Assembly: GCA_030849465.1 (NCBI GenBank)
Contig: JARVLF010000020.1
Coordinates: 372,001-436,000 of the forward strand
Direction: 5' to 3'
Length of the DNA: 64,000 bases
Origin: Moesziomyces globuligerus
Lineage: Eukaryota; Basidiomycota; Ustilaginomycetes; Ustilaginales; Ustilaginaceae
Under the pieces are notes generated by a model. That model was not told the DNA's origin. It worked only from the letters and a program-made list of their open reading frames with translations, and did not search any database. The position numbers and the translations under genes were made by a program. The first letter of the stretch is position 1. Each line of letters opens with the position of its first letter. Below are positions 41,967 through 53,781 of the stretch, piece after piece.

Positions 41967-44959
41967 ATGTCCTCCACCTCACCACAGAAGCGCAGGTCGA
42001 ACGCCTTCAGGACCAGCATGATCGAGCAGCCCATGCGCCAGACGCGTTCCATGGCAAGGCTTTCCGACGTCTTGGACACAGACGAACGCTCTCTGATCTC
42101 GAGACGTGAATCCCACCGTCAGCCTCCACACTCGTCGCACCCACCCTCATCCTCCCCGCGCAAGGCCCGCGCGAGTCAGGCGGCACAGATCGAAAAGTTC
42201 GACCCCGACTCTCCCGACATCAGCCTAGCAGCATGCATGGAGAGCCCAAAGAAGGGCCGCTTCGACGACTTTGAGTTCGAAATCGAGAACAGCACGCACG
42301 AGCTGCCCATCCGACGCCGACGCATCGCAGCCGACACGCGCACTTCGACCTCGCCCTCTGCAGACGTGGGCCTCCCACGCTCAAAACCGTCATCGACGCT
42401 GAGCAAGAGCACAACCACCAACCCTCTGCACGCAAGTCGGAAAGAGAACTCCACATCCACCGTCCGCGAACCAGCTCAGCCAGGTGCAAGTCCCATGAAG
42501 CCAGCGGCCACCGTCGTCCGCCCATCCAGACTCCACGGGACTGCCGCCATCGACTCCAAAAGCAGTGGCGACACGAAGCAGGGGATCACGACATCTGCTG
42601 TCCCGATGGAGCAGTCGAGCTCCGTCGACACAAAGCCATTCGCGAGCGGGCGCGAATCGAGCCAGCGACTGGTTTTCGACACTGCCAGAGCTTCTGCCGA
42701 GGCACCTGCCTCGCGCAATCCATTCAGTGCTAGTGCCGACGTCAACAGCCTCGCCCAGCTGGGCGAGCCCAGACACTCACCCGTCAAGCGCATCCAGACC
42801 AAGTCCGAATTCATCCTCCAGTCTCCCGACCGACCCGACCGCAAACCCATCAACCTGCTCGAGCTCAAGCCCTCGCCAGGCAAAGCACAGCGAGGCATCT
42901 TCCGCCACAACGCTGCCATCGACGACCAAGAGGAGGACGACTGGGACACGTCCGATCTCAACATCATCGATGAGGTCAAGCTTGTCAAGGGTCCTTCCGC
43001 GCTCAAGCATGCGGAATCGCGGACTGGGCATGTCCCGTCTTCTTCGCGCACGGCAGATGCATCGGCGATGCACAAGCAAACAAGCACGACCTCGTCCCTC
43101 GATGTCAAGCGTGGCCTCTCCTCCGAGACGTCAGATGCACTCGCGAGCCTCGAGGCATCGCTGGCAAAGCTGAAGGCTAAGACGCCAACTCAGTCGGCTG
43201 CTGGCCATGTCAAGAAGGAGGACGAGAGTGTCCAGGTCGCGAGCAAGCGCGAGCTTGGCGGGCCTCGTGCCTCTGGGATCTCGGCAAGCAGGACGATGTC
43301 GTTCCGCACCAAGACCGCGGCGACTGCTGCGGATACGTCGATCCAGGCAAGGTCGGTGGCCGACCAGAGCGGAGACAGCAGTGTCTTCAAGCGTCCATCG
43401 GGACGCATCTCTGCCCTTGCCAAGTCGAGGGAGTCGAGCTCGGAGCATCGCTCCGATACCTCGCTCACGTCGTCCAAGTCCATGATGTCCTTTGGCGCTC
43501 CGAAACTTCCGGGCTTCAGCGAGCTCGGTGGCAAGCCGTCTCGATCCGTGCTGCCGACTGCGCGCGCGGCGAGTCGCGACGTGGGCTCGGATGACTCTAG
43601 GAACGAGGAGCAGGCTGCCGCCGAGGAGGAGCAGGCGCGCATCGCAGAGGCCAACAGGCAGGCGCAGCTCAAGGCGGCCAAGCGCAGGTCGATGTCCTCG
43701 ATCCTCTCGAGCGGTATGCCGCCACCGCTGCACCGGAAAGAAGCCAGCGCATCTTCACAAGCCGACGCGCGAGCCGAGTCGAGCACGAAGCCCACGTCGC
43801 CAACACCAGAGCCATCGGTCGACTCTGCCGAGGCGAGAAAGGCAGCCAAGACGGCGCGCCGACGCTCGCTGTTTACCTATGTCCCGACGAAGCGCGAGGA
43901 GACGGATGGCGATCGCTCGATCGGCAACCTCTCCACTGGCCTGATCATCACTGCCAACCGGTCGGGCAACGCTTCCGAGGCCGACACGTCGACCCAGGCA
44001 GCGCGCAAGGCGAGGTTCCTGCGCGGACTGACGGTGCTCGTCGACGTGAGGGACCAGGATGGAGAGGACGCCTCGGCGTGCTGGGTCGAGATGCTCAAGA
44101 ACGCGGGCGCAAAGGTCATGGTGAGGTTCGGAGAGCGCAAGCTCACGCACATCGTCTACAAGAGCGGAAGGCCCGGTACGCTGCACTCGTACCGTGCGCT
44201 TGAGGATCCCAAGCCGCATGTGGTGGGCATCAGCTGGGTCGTCGCTTGTCTCGAACAGGGAAAGAAGGCAGACGAATTGCCCTACCTCGTAGAGGTCGCA
44301 AAACAGGCCATCTTCGCAAACGTAAGTACGACTCATTCGTCGAAGCTTTGGATCCGGATACTGACGAGATCGCGTTGCATTTGTGTAGCCACGTCGGTCG
44401 TCTATGGCGCCCAGGCAGGTGCCGTCGTCGGCCACGTCTATCCGGGAGCGTGAGTAGAATGGCCTCAGCCACGTCGGTTCCAAGATCTTTCGAGCGGGTT
44501 GACTGCCCGCTCTGCAACCTGTGAGCCTCTTCCTCCTGCCCACGTTGCCATGCTTTTTCCTCGGAGGAGTTGGTCATTCGCTCAGTGACTGGCTTCGGCC
44601 CCCTTGCGCGGTGTAGCAGATCGACAGAGTGCTGACCCGAGGCCATGTTCTGCTACTTTTGTACGATAGTCCCAAAGGAGTTGCAAAAGGATGTCGAACA
44701 GGCTCGTAGGAAGCTCCTCGTCCACGCTCCCGCCGTCTCGAGCCCTCTGCGCCGCAGAGTGAGCTCGCGCAGCATGCTCGCGAGCAGACTCGCTGCCACC
44801 TCGCTCAACGAGACCGCAGATGCCCACGTTCCGACGTCGTCGAGCTCGGAGTGCAAGTCGGCCGAGTGGGAACAAGAGCACGACGATGACGCAGCACTCG
44901 CCGCCTACCGCGCTAGGGTCATGTCAGTCCTTTCCCAGCCAGACGCTATCGCCACTTAG
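41967..44959 (+). CDS. BRCT domain protein (microcephalin-like BRCT)
   Basis: Modelled in three exons: 41967-44321, 44389-44449 and 44670-44959. The GTAAGT donor at 44322 and TGTGTAG acceptor at 44388 are strong, with a CTGAC branch-like site at 44361. A GTGAGT donor at 44450 and ATAG acceptor at 44669 join in phase into 'ELPKELQKDVEQARRKLL'. Total about 901 residues. If the second intron is not used, the protein stops at 44457. The first 670 residues are low complexity, Ser/Lys/Arg-rich, with SP-type sites (for example 'SPQKRR', 'SPMKP'). About 680-785 is one BRCT domain ('LRGLTVLVDVRD', 'GERKLTHIVYKSG', 'VVGISWVVACLEQGKK'), most like the N-terminal BRCT of MCPH1. BRCT domains bind phosphopeptides in DNA damage and chromosome control. 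The exact role is unknown. Confidence 0.8.
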
Positions 44960-47900
44960 ACTTCAGCACCGATATGGTAGACTCAGCACGGCCTGAACAG
45001 CCTGGCTGGCTGTGGGACCCATCCGGGATGATACCACGTGCGGTTCCATCAGAAATGCACAATCGCTACGAGTCCAAGCGCTTCTGTGCGCAAAGCGAGT
45101 TCCTGCGGAAACCAAACGCTCTTGCTCTTTGCGGGGTGGGCTGGAGATACGGAAGAAGCTGACGAGACGGGCTAGTCGGACGCCGGTCGATGGCGTTTGC
45201 AGTGTCGTCTTACCGCGGTAATCGCGTGGGCAGGCTAAACTTCCGTAAGCTCACGGCATGTCCACGGCCGCGCAACACCGGACGGATGAGCACGGCGACG
45301 CGTTACCCCGCTCTGGGACCGACGCGATGATCCTGGTTCGCGGGTTCTGGGTTGTTGTACACACCGTCAAATCCGGCTCGCCTCGGTGTGAGACGAGCAC
45401 GGAGAGAGACAGGGACGTGAAAGACGCAGGCCGCAAGGTTCAAAGTCCGCGTACGCATGGGGAGGCGGAAGCAGCAGACATACGCAACTCGCTTCCGGGA
45501 CGCAAAGGCTAGCGGGCGCATCTGCCGTCTGCTCCGGATGGCACCTCTACATCGGCCAAGGCGAAGCGAACGTAGGTTGGCCGTGCCGAACGGCTGGTTT
45601 CAAGTAAGCTGTTCGGGCGCCACACGATCTCGTTCGAATTGAAAACGGCGGCCACTCGTGGTTGAGCGGGCTATGGAACTGCGTATGGGCGCTCGGGTGG
45701 CTCAGATGGCCTCGGATCCACAAAGCATGCGAGACAAGTCTCGTTCAATGTCGAGCGCGCCATCATGCAGCGGTCCAGAGCGGTGCAGTGGGCGCAAAGC
45801 AGATGTGGAGGTGTTGCGCAGCAGCTTGCAGGGCAGGGCGAGTGCAGTGCTGGGGGCTGGAAAAGCAAGAAAAAAATCCGACTCGCCGACGCGACTTGAT
45901 GACGGTGCAGTGCAGATCGGAACGCCGGTGGAGACGAGCGTCGACGGGATCCGGATCGTCAGCGGATGGGATGCAACAGTCGATCCCGGGTTTAAGCGAA
46001 GCATGGCCCCAGCTGATGCGGCGGCAGCGCAAGATGATCAAGGACGGATTGGATGGGATCCGTCACTGGAGCCCATCCGTTCTGCCGATGGCTTGGCACG
46101 CTGGGAGCCGCAGCGAATCTTGTTACTGTCTCCCCGCAACAGTTTTAGCCGCTTGTCAGGTACCGTGCATGAGTTCGTCTTGGCCTCGAGTGAAATTCTG
46201 ACGTCGTCAGCCGCAGTCATCCAGTCGAAAGCCGCCCATTGTGCAGTGACCTCGACCGCCGTTTGGCCGCGCCCGTTGGGACCGTTGGGGAGCCACAGTG
46301 GCCCAAAAACTAAGTGAGGCGGTCGGTGCCTGCAGGTGAGTCTGACGAACCAGTTCGGTTGAATCTTGTCGCGCGCGCAAGTCAGCATCATCGACACGTT
46401 GCTCTTATGGAAGCGAGTTGAAGCGAGCAAGTTCGATGTCTACTGTACAGTACTTGTTCTGCTGCCAGTGGTGGTGGTCTAGCCTGCAGTAACTGCAGTG
46501 CGCTGCGCGCCGCCTGCCAGGCAGATTCTGTTCGCGAGCCCGATTCGCACTAGGCGCGAGCCGAGCCTCTTGACGTACGGCGCGACGCTGCTGCCCACGG
46601 CGCGATCGCGGAACCGTCTGGTTGACTGGTTCGGAGGCTGCAGCGCTGCCCCGCATCTGATTCGGATGCAGCCGGGCGCAGCGTTACCCCAAAACGGTCC
46701 AGCCAGGCCGTGAGTCCCATGGCGGCAGGCAAGTGAAATTTGCATCCGATCAAGCTCCGACGATTGGGGGGAGAGGGACGGTACAGTAACGGAGATTTTT
46801 TGGCCCTTGTTTGTTGAGGCACCAGGCGGGCCTGGCAAAGAGCAGGCGGCACTAGGGCGTACAGAAAAAAAAATACAAAGAAAACCCTGAAAAAAGGGAC
46901 AAACTGCGATGCACTCAAGGCCCGCAAACGATGGGCGTGCGCTTGACAGCGGCTGCGCCAGCAGCGTGGTCGCATGCATGGACGGGGCTTGGCCGTTCGC
47001 ACTGATTTAGCGCGAGGCTCGCTCGATCCAGCTGCGCATTGTCGATATCGACCGCTCGCGTAGGCTCTCAACCCTGAGCCCCCGGGCCATCCGATCCTCG
47101 TTTGTAGCAGGTCTCTGCTTTCGCGCCCAAGCTCATGCGAGGGACCCTCTTTTTTTTAACCTCGAGGCTGAGCTACGCCAATCGACACATCCCCCGAGCG
47201 ATAGCCTTGGTGCCGACATGGCCGAAGCGCACTATCAATCGTAACGCATCTTTGCCCGAGCGTCGTGACTGTGCCAGAAACGAGCGAGCTCTCAGGGTGC
47301 GCTGGCGTAGGGTCGGGGCAGCAGGATGGCGGTGCTGTGCAGGCTGCTGCATGGGCCGCTGCAGTGTAGATGCGGAGGAACCGTGCGTCTTTCAGCTGAT
47401 GTTTCGCTTAGGCAGGCGTTGGCAGCACAAGGGCATCATCGAACTTGCATCTGGAAGCGGATGTGCAGTGCGCTGCAAGACCTCTTCCGTGCAGTCGACC
47501 CGCCTCAGGGCATGGCAGTTTGCTTTCGCGTCCTTTTGCTTGATTGGTTTGGGGCACCGTCGATTGGGCGCCGCCTTGGGCAAACCCTGTCACGACCCGA
47601 GAGAAGCAGAGCGCGCCAAAAGAGACGACCATTGTGGCGTCGTTGCTTTGACAAGCACGATCAAGGTCGCAACATCTCGCGATGGAAGCCAGCCGAGTCG
47701 ACATCTCGTCGTGCTCATTCATGGTCCTCGAACGCTACTTTCAGCGACGGCGCGGCGCAATCGCTCGGCGGCTCCTGGACGCAATCGAAAGGAAAGAAAA
47801 ACAAAAAACAAAAAAAAAACAAAAAAAAAGAATCCTCCGATGAGCGGCGCATCACTCTCCCCTCCCGCACCGCACCGCCTGGTGGATTTCGACGGCTCTT

Positions 47901-48957
47901 GGCATCCGCCGGGTGTTCCAAGGGACTCGCCGGAGACCGCCGCAGACGTGCTGCACTGCGCCGACGCTGCGTTCGTCATCGACCGCCGACCCTCAAGCCC
48001 TAGTGCCGCAACGCACTCAGCTCAGTTGGGCATCTGAGACCCGACTACTGTTGTGTAGTGCAGTCTACTGCCACCGACGGCTCGAATGACAATCACACTG
48101 GTGCCGCCGCCGCCGCCGTGGTGCTTTGGCTAGCATGTGAGCGATGCATCGGAGCTTGGTACACTAAACCGTGGCTCATGTCGTCGCGGGCATACAGCCG
48201 GAGGAGCAGAGAGGCGCATATCGACACTGCTGTAAGGTGAGAGGGACCGACCGCTGCACCCTAGCAACACATGCATGCGATCCCATTGATGCTCGACAGC
48301 ACAATATACTGACGCCACGACATCCACTGTATCCACGCTTCGGCAACAGCGCAGCTACCCTGGTTCCACGCCTCTTTCTGCTGGGTATCGTATTAGTACA
48401 TGCTATCTTGCCTACTTCGACCCTGCATGCTCCCGCCCGTTCATCCCCTACCCCTGCGCATCCACCGCTCCAACTAGCCTGCGCTGCTGCCTCTTCATTT
48501 CACCTCCACCCTGCAGCTGCGCTAAAGACCCACGCCCTAAACTAGTCGCCAGCATCCCGAACATCTCACTAGAGGCCTTCATTCAAGCCTCGACCTGCCG
48601 ACTGCATCTCTGACATCCATCCCGCCCACTCCTGACGCCACCTGTTTTCTTCTGGCCATAGCGACCACAGCACAGCCGCAGTTTTTGACGACTTTTGCAT
48701 CTCTCATCAGCATCAGCTCGTCTCGAAGTCCGCCTTTCATAGCTCCATCGCTGCCCCTACCTGCTCCGACTCGATAGCGCCAGCGAACACATAAGTACTC
48801 GTGTGTGCTCTTCGCCGTGATTGCGATCGCACTTCGGCTTATCCCGACCTCAGCTAGTCACTCGTGCCCTCGTGGCATGTAATCACACCCACACCGGCGA
48901 GCGAATCGAGGCAACAGCCCCATCCTCGCACGACTCATATATCGCTGCTTCCCTACC
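44960..48957. other. 4.0-kb gene-poor region
   Basis: No convincing gene. Scattered open frames (the longest about 300 codons, at 47135-48037) lack domains and splice-consistent structure. Features seen: an A-rich tract at 46863-46900; a second A-rich, C-interrupted tract at about 47786-47830; and a C/T-rich zone at 48360-48900 that is probably the promoter and leader of the downstream gene. It may be a long regulatory region or contain non-coding transcripts. Confidence 0.4.
47786..47830 (+). repeat. A-rich low-complexity tract
   Basis: About 45 bp of almost pure A interrupted by single C and G bases (runs of 5 to 10 A). It stands out against the GC-rich surroundings. Simple sequence; could be a nucleosome-excluding element or the tail of a degraded retroelement, neither of which can be shown here. 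Confidence 0.7.
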
Positions 48958-50274
48958 ATGTCCTCATCAGCAGCCACAATCATGACTCCGGCTGCACCTA
49001 CACTTCCGGCTACGTGCAGCCGCGGCCCGCTCGCCAAGGCCAAGCCTATCTTGACTCTCGAGGCGACACAGCCAGTCAAGCCCCACAGCAGCTTCAGCAT
49101 TCCCCGGATCATCATCACACCGCCTGACCAGCCTGCGCGCTTCTCGAGCGCGATCCCCGAGCAGAAGTACGAAAAGTCGGTCCTCTTTGTGCCCGTCAAG
49201 ACCGAGGAGCTAGGCTGGGACGAGCATGGCCTCTACTGGAACGGCACCTACGCCTATCCCGTGCACCAGATCTACGACAAGGAGGGTCAGCCCATTGGGC
49301 GCCGACGCAAGGGCCCGCAGGGGTACCGCTTCGAGGAGTACTACCACAACAAGAAGCCGCGACGCCCGTCGGCCAGCTCGTCGACCGACGATACGGTGGA
49401 GGAGGCGAGCGTGCGTCTGCAAGAGCCTGCGCCTGCGCGCATCCAGGGCTACAACCGGACGACCCGCTCGAGCCCGGACGAGCACGAGCACGCCGACAAG
49501 TCGGTCGACTCGGACGAGGACGAGGTGGTGAGTCCGGTGAGCCCGACGCTGTCGGTGGCGTCGGATCTGACCGAGACCGAGGACTCGAGCTCGCTCTGCG
49601 ACGATGCGAGCTCGCTGTGGTCGCGCAGCGGCGCTGCCTCGGACGATGCCGAGAGCGAGTGTACCTCGCCTGGGCTTCTGTCTCCGCCGGGCGATGTCGA
49701 CGGGCAGGAGGAGCTCAGTGCCGATGTGCTGAGCAGCAAGCTGCTCGGCTTGGCCAACAAGACGGAGGCTGTGAGCAAGACGACGTGGAGGTCGTTGGGG
49801 ACGCTGCCGTCGTCGGGCGCATCGTCGTCGCGCTCAGTGTCTCTGCCCGTGCCACGCTCGAGTTCACGCGGCCACGAGCTTTCCGACGAGCATCGGTCGA
49901 GGTCGACCATGATCGTCGCTTCGTCGGGCGAGCAGCGTCGACACAGCACGCCATCCGCGTATTCGTCCATCATCCAAGACCTCGTCACCTCGCCGTATGC
50001 GTCGCAGGCGGCTTCGCCGTTGCGCTCGGCGACGCTCCCGCGCTCGCGTTCCCGCTCGGGCTACACGGCCTCGAAACCAACCTCGGTCCTACGACCACCA
50101 CCACCACCGTCGTCGACTTGGACGCCATCGACGTCGCTGCGACGCTCCAGCCCTGCTCCCAGACGCTCAGCGAGGTCGGCCTTCGAGCCAGACTTTGACG
50201 CCGGTTGGAACTTTGAAGCTCAGGCCGCCTCGCTCTCGCATCGCTGGGACCACTCGTTCGCCAACCATTACTAA
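48958..50274 (+). CDS. Unrecognised 438-residue Ser-rich protein
   Basis: I do not recognise this protein. Single exon, 438 residues, ATG in the context CTACC-ATG. Residues about 45-135 look like the conserved part: 'SFSIPRIIITPPDQPARF', 'YEKSVLFVPVKTEELGWD', 'HGLYWNGTYAYPVHQIYD', 'GPQGYRFEEYYHNKKPRRP'. From about 140 on it is Ser/Asp/Glu-rich, then Ser/Arg/Pro-rich, and probably disordered, with many possible phosphorylation sites. There is no signal peptide and no membrane segment. The coding bias (third-position G/C) supports a real gene. It is preceded by 4 kb without genes and is convergent with the SR kinase gene. Confidence 0.7.
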   Translation: MSSSAATIMTPAAPTLPATCSRGPLAKAKPILTLEATQPVKPHSSFSIPRIIITPPDQPARFSSAIPEQKYEKSVLFVPVKTEELGWDEHGLYWNGTYAYPVHQIYDKEGQPIGRRRKGPQGYRFEEYYHNKKPRRPSASSSTDDTVEEASVRLQEPAPARIQGYNRTTRSSPDEHEHADKSVDSDEDEVVSPVSPTLSVASDLTETEDSSSLCDDASSLWSRSGAASDDAESECTSPGLLSPPGDVDGQEELSADVLSSKLLGLANKTEAVSKTTWRSLGTLPSSGASSSRSVSLPVPRSSSRGHELSDEHRSRSTMIVASSGEQRRHSTPSAYSSIIQDLVTSPYASQAASPLRSATLPRSRSRSGYTASKPTSVLRPPPPPSSTWTPSTSLRRSSPAPRRSARSAFEPDFDAGWNFEAQAASLSHRWDHSFANHY

Positions 50275-50752
50275 TCCCCCTCTTCCCCTCTTGTTATCAG
50301 CGCAGGCCGCGATCGGCTCCTTTGTACTTGTACCCCTCTTGCATCTCTTGTACTCCCAACTCAATTTCGCCTCTGCACCAACCAACCTCGCTCGCGTCTG
50401 AATCGCAGAAACGTCTAGAGTTACGACAAGCAGAGCGGAGACGAAGGCGCATGCTAGATCTGTCGGACACAAGTGCGAGGCGCACGTGTCGACAAGCTGA
50501 GCAAAACCATGATGGGGAAAAACACAGGAGAGAGAAAACGTGCAAAAGCGTGGTATCTGATGGTACAGCTGAGAACCGTCGCGGGAGCTTGGTTCGGAAT
50601 AAAATCGGTGTGGGTGTGTGTGTGTGCAAAGGACGAGGACGAGCGACAGATTAAGATGATTCAAGAAAGCAACAAAGTGGAAGTCTCCAGACCAAGGGCC
50701 AGGCAAGGAGCGTGTGTAGAACGGACGCCAAGAAACAGTTGTGCCTCTGGAT
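50275..50752. other. Convergent intergenic region, orphan protein / SR kinase
   Basis: 478 bp between convergent stops. It contains a short GT-rich run 'gtgggtgtgtgtgtgtgc' at about 50610-50627. Otherwise nothing recognised. Confidence 0.45.
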
Positions 50753-53278
50753 CTATTGCACCGTAGTCGCCACCGGCCTCGGCAGGCCCTGGGGCGATGG
50801 CGATCCCGCCTCGCGGTTGCTGGAGCTACCAGCCTGTGTCTGGCCGGTCAGCTTGGGCGTCGACGCTGACCTGCCGGCGCCATCTTCCGCGCCGAGCCCC
50901 TTGATGGTCATGTGCGACTCGCCGCCACCGTCGCTCGACGATCCACGCTCCAGCGCCTCTGCCTGGAGCGCATGCACAGGGTCGCGCGAGCTCGGCGCCA
51001 GGTTCGGCGTCGCACTTGCCGCGTTCGCCGACACGGGCGCACCGTTCTGCACGCCCGACCCCGCTGCCGCATCCGCTTGGTGCTGCGCCGCCCTACGCTT
51101 GGCATCCTCCAAGCCCTGCATGTTGAGCGCGAGCGGTGCCGGGCTGCTCGACACGGACCCGACGGGCTTCAACGCGTCCGCCTCGCTCGGCGTCAAGCCG
51201 GGCGGCAACGTCATCCCTGACGGGCTGCCGGCCGTCAGCGCATCGACGTCGATCCCAGCCTGGCGCATAGCCTGCTCGATCTCGCCCTGCACCACAATAC
51301 CGTCGATCCACGTGTGGTCCAGCAACTCCCTGGCGCCCGCGCGCTTCTCCGGATGCAGGCGCAGCATGGGCATCAAGAACGACTGCAACTCGTTCGCCTC
51401 GTTGTACGGCATGAGGTACTTCTCCTGCAACACCGAGATCAGCGGCCAGAAGCGCAGCTTGTGAATGTGTCGCAGCTCGCCACGGCGGTTGAAGATGTCG
51501 GCACTGTACTTGCCCGCAAACGCCAGACTCTTGGGGAAATCACCAAGCAGCTCGATGATCTGGGCCACATGGTCGTCGTCTTTGTTGTACTTGGTGCCGG
51601 CCGCGGGATCGAACAGATAATCGCCCGTCAGCAGCTCGAAGAACATGCAGCTCGCCGACCACATGTCCGCACTCGGTCCCCACTTGGCGCCCAGGATCAC
51701 CTCGGGACATCGGTACTGGCGCGTCTGGATATCGTTGGTGAAGTGGTGGTCGACCCAACACGCGTTGCCGAGATCGGCGATCTTGACCGTGATCCTCTCG
51801 AGCGAGCTGGGATCGTATGGTGGCGGCGGAGGGAGAGTGTTGGGATCGCCGGCTGCGGGCGCTGGCTGGTGCATCTCCTGGTCCATGGGTGTAGGTTCCT
51901 GGCGGTCCGTGGGACTTGGCGAGTCCATCGACATGGGCGACGGCGAGTCGGTGGGTTCCGCAGCGACGTCGGCGGGTGGTGCGGCGGAGCTCGAGGAGGA
52001 GGCCTCGGGCGCCTGCGGAGGGCGTGGCGCTCCGAGAGACAAGAGGGAGGGGCCCTTGTGCTGAGGAATGCCCGTCGTCGTCCTGCTGCCGAACGAATCG
52101 CTGGGCAGGCTGCTCGAGCCCTGGGTGCTGAGCTGCGAGATGCCGTGGCCGATGACGTCCGTCGACTGCTCGCGTTCCCTGGATGTGACCAAGGATCCAC
52201 CCTTGGACCCGGGTGCCTCGCTGCTCGCGCCGCTGCGGAATCCGTTTTCGCTGTCGCTGACGCTGGGCTTGTCGATCTTGGACATGCCAAACGCCCATTT
52301 GTCAAACATGGGACTGGAGCCAAGACTGCTGCTGGGGCTTGGGAGCGGCTGAGAGCCTGTGATGAAGATGCCGTCGCGTTTGGGCGTCTGGGTGCCGCCT
52401 CGGCCCTGACTTGGCGGAACGCCGACAAGCTTGGTGGGCACTGCTGCCGGGTTGGACCGCAACTCGGCCTCGACCACCGCCTCGACGTCGTCGATGCAGA
52501 TGAGCACGTTCTCGGGCTTGAGATCGGTGTGAATGATGCCGCACTCCTGGTGCATGTAGTCGAGGCCTAGGAGCACCTGCTTTGCGATCTGCTTGACAAT
52601 GTGCGGGGGCACGCCGCGATGTTGGTATCGCTTGATCAGACCGAGCAGGTTCTCTCCGAGCACCTCAAAGACCATGCAGACGTGCGAGCCATTGGGACCC
52701 TTGTGTCGGAAGTGGTCGAGGAGGGAGACGCAGTGGCGCCTGCCCGGGTGAGTCGGGTTGGCGGACACGAGACGCTGGAGCAGCTTGATCTCATCGAGCG
52801 CAGTCTCGGTGTAGTGTGGGGCGCTCTTCACGACCTTGAGGGCAACGTGCCTCTTCATCTTGTTGTCTTTGGCGAGCCAGACTGTGGAGAAGTGGCCCCA
52901 GCCGAGCTTGCGGACGATGAGATAGCGTCCGTCGGAGAAGGTGTCGCCGACATGCACGGGATGGTAGCCGCCCTTGCCGTAGTCTTCGAGATCCTCTTCG
53001 TCTTCCGTCATGACCGATCCCATATCCGAAGATGCGTTCATGGAGGAGGGACCGTAGCTGCCGGGCGTATGTTGATCTTGGGAAGCTCCGGCGATGGATA
53101 TTGAGTTCGAGGGCATCGAGGGCGGATGCGGATGTTGGACGCCAGCCAAGGGAAGAGGTAGTGCCGACATAGCTCCCGGGGTGTTGACGGGGGAAGGACC
53201 GGGAGTGCAGGTGGATGTGATGACGTTGCTGTAGCCCTTGTCACCGTGCTCGCTGAAGGACGTGAAAGGGATGAACAT
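50753..53278 (-). CDS. SR-protein kinase (SRPK / Sky1 / Dsk1 family)
   Basis: 841 residues from the ATG at 53278. The kinase domain is split by a spacer, the hallmark of SRPKs. The N-lobe starts at about 102 ('VGDTFSDGRYLIVRKLGWG', 'FSTVWLAKDNK', catalytic lysine in 'HVALKVVKSA'). The catalytic loop 'IIHTDLKPENVLI' is at about 246. A spacer of roughly 230 Ser/Pro-rich residues follows. The second half begins at about 491 ('VKIADLGNACWVDHHF', 'TRQYRCPEVILGAKWG', 'DMWSASCMFFELLTGDYLF') and ends at about 663 ('EKRAGARELLDHTWI'). The DLGNACW form of the DFG region is typical of SRPKs. These kinases phosphorylate Arg-Ser dipeptides in splicing and mRNA export factors; the spacer controls location. 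Substrates here are unknown. Confidence 0.95.
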   Translation of the reverse strand: MFIPFTSFSEHGDKGYSNVITSTCTPGPSPVNTPGAMSALPLPLAGVQHPHPPSMPSNSISIAGASQDQHTPGSYGPSSMNASSDMGSVMTEDEEDLEDYGKGGYHPVHVGDTFSDGRYLIVRKLGWGHFSTVWLAKDNKMKRHVALKVVKSAPHYTETALDEIKLLQRLVSANPTHPGRRHCVSLLDHFRHKGPNGSHVCMVFEVLGENLLGLIKRYQHRGVPPHIVKQIAKQVLLGLDYMHQECGIIHTDLKPENVLICIDDVEAVVEAELRSNPAAVPTKLVGVPPSQGRGGTQTPKRDGIFITGSQPLPSPSSSLGSSPMFDKWAFGMSKIDKPSVSDSENGFRSGASSEAPGSKGGSLVTSREREQSTDVIGHGISQLSTQGSSSLPSDSFGSRTTTGIPQHKGPSLLSLGAPRPPQAPEASSSSSAAPPADVAAEPTDSPSPMSMDSPSPTDRQEPTPMDQEMHQPAPAAGDPNTLPPPPPYDPSSLERITVKIADLGNACWVDHHFTNDIQTRQYRCPEVILGAKWGPSADMWSASCMFFELLTGDYLFDPAAGTKYNKDDDHVAQIIELLGDFPKSLAFAGKYSADIFNRRGELRHIHKLRFWPLISVLQEKYLMPYNEANELQSFLMPMLRLHPEKRAGARELLDHTWIDGIVVQGEIEQAMRQAGIDVDALTAGSPSGMTLPPGLTPSEADALKPVGSVSSSPAPLALNMQGLEDAKRRAAQHQADAAAGSGVQNGAPVSANAASATPNLAPSSRDPVHALQAEALERGSSSDGGGESHMTIKGLGAEDGAGRSASTPKLTGQTQAGSSSNREAGSPSPQGLPRPVATTVQ

Positions 53279-53781
53279 CGGCCGCCGTCAATGAGGCAGG
53301 AAGCGCGAAGGTAGAAAGACAAGGTCAGCTTCGGTCAGGTCTTAGGATGTGGTGAGCGACGAAGGCAGGATGGCCGCCTCATCAGGGATTGATGATTCTC
53401 GGGCGGTCGAGGGGAGCACCTGTGGATGGAGTAGGCAGCTCGTATCCATCACGCGGGGTTCCGACGCGATAGTTGCGAGCTGACCATGTGACCCTGGCCC
53501 CTGCGGCGACCCAGGCGCAGGACCGACGGCCGCTGTGGGCGCGGCGCGCATCTGGCGGATCTGAGCTCGTCTTGGCGCCGCCAGATCTGAGCCGGGGCAA
53601 TGCAACGGAATCCGACGACGCGAGTGAGGCCCTGAGGAGGGCGAGGCTGCGCTACAAAAGCGCGGCGGGCCTCAACAAGGTTGCGAGCTTAACTGGGGAC
53701 GCGTGGATCGGAAGCGGGCATGGCAGTCATGCATGCATACGGAACCATGCACTCGTGGCAAAGGATGCGTCTCGCGCGCTT

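Noticed and set aside
44645..44959. Separate small gene starting MFCYFC
   Set aside because: The first residues overlap a likely intron end (ATAG acceptor at 44669), and the rest joins in phase to the BRCT gene; a separate gene is less likely.
47135..48037. 300-codon open frame in the 4-kb gene desert
   Set aside because: Composition-driven, runs through an A-rich tract giving poly-Lys, no domain or supporting start context.
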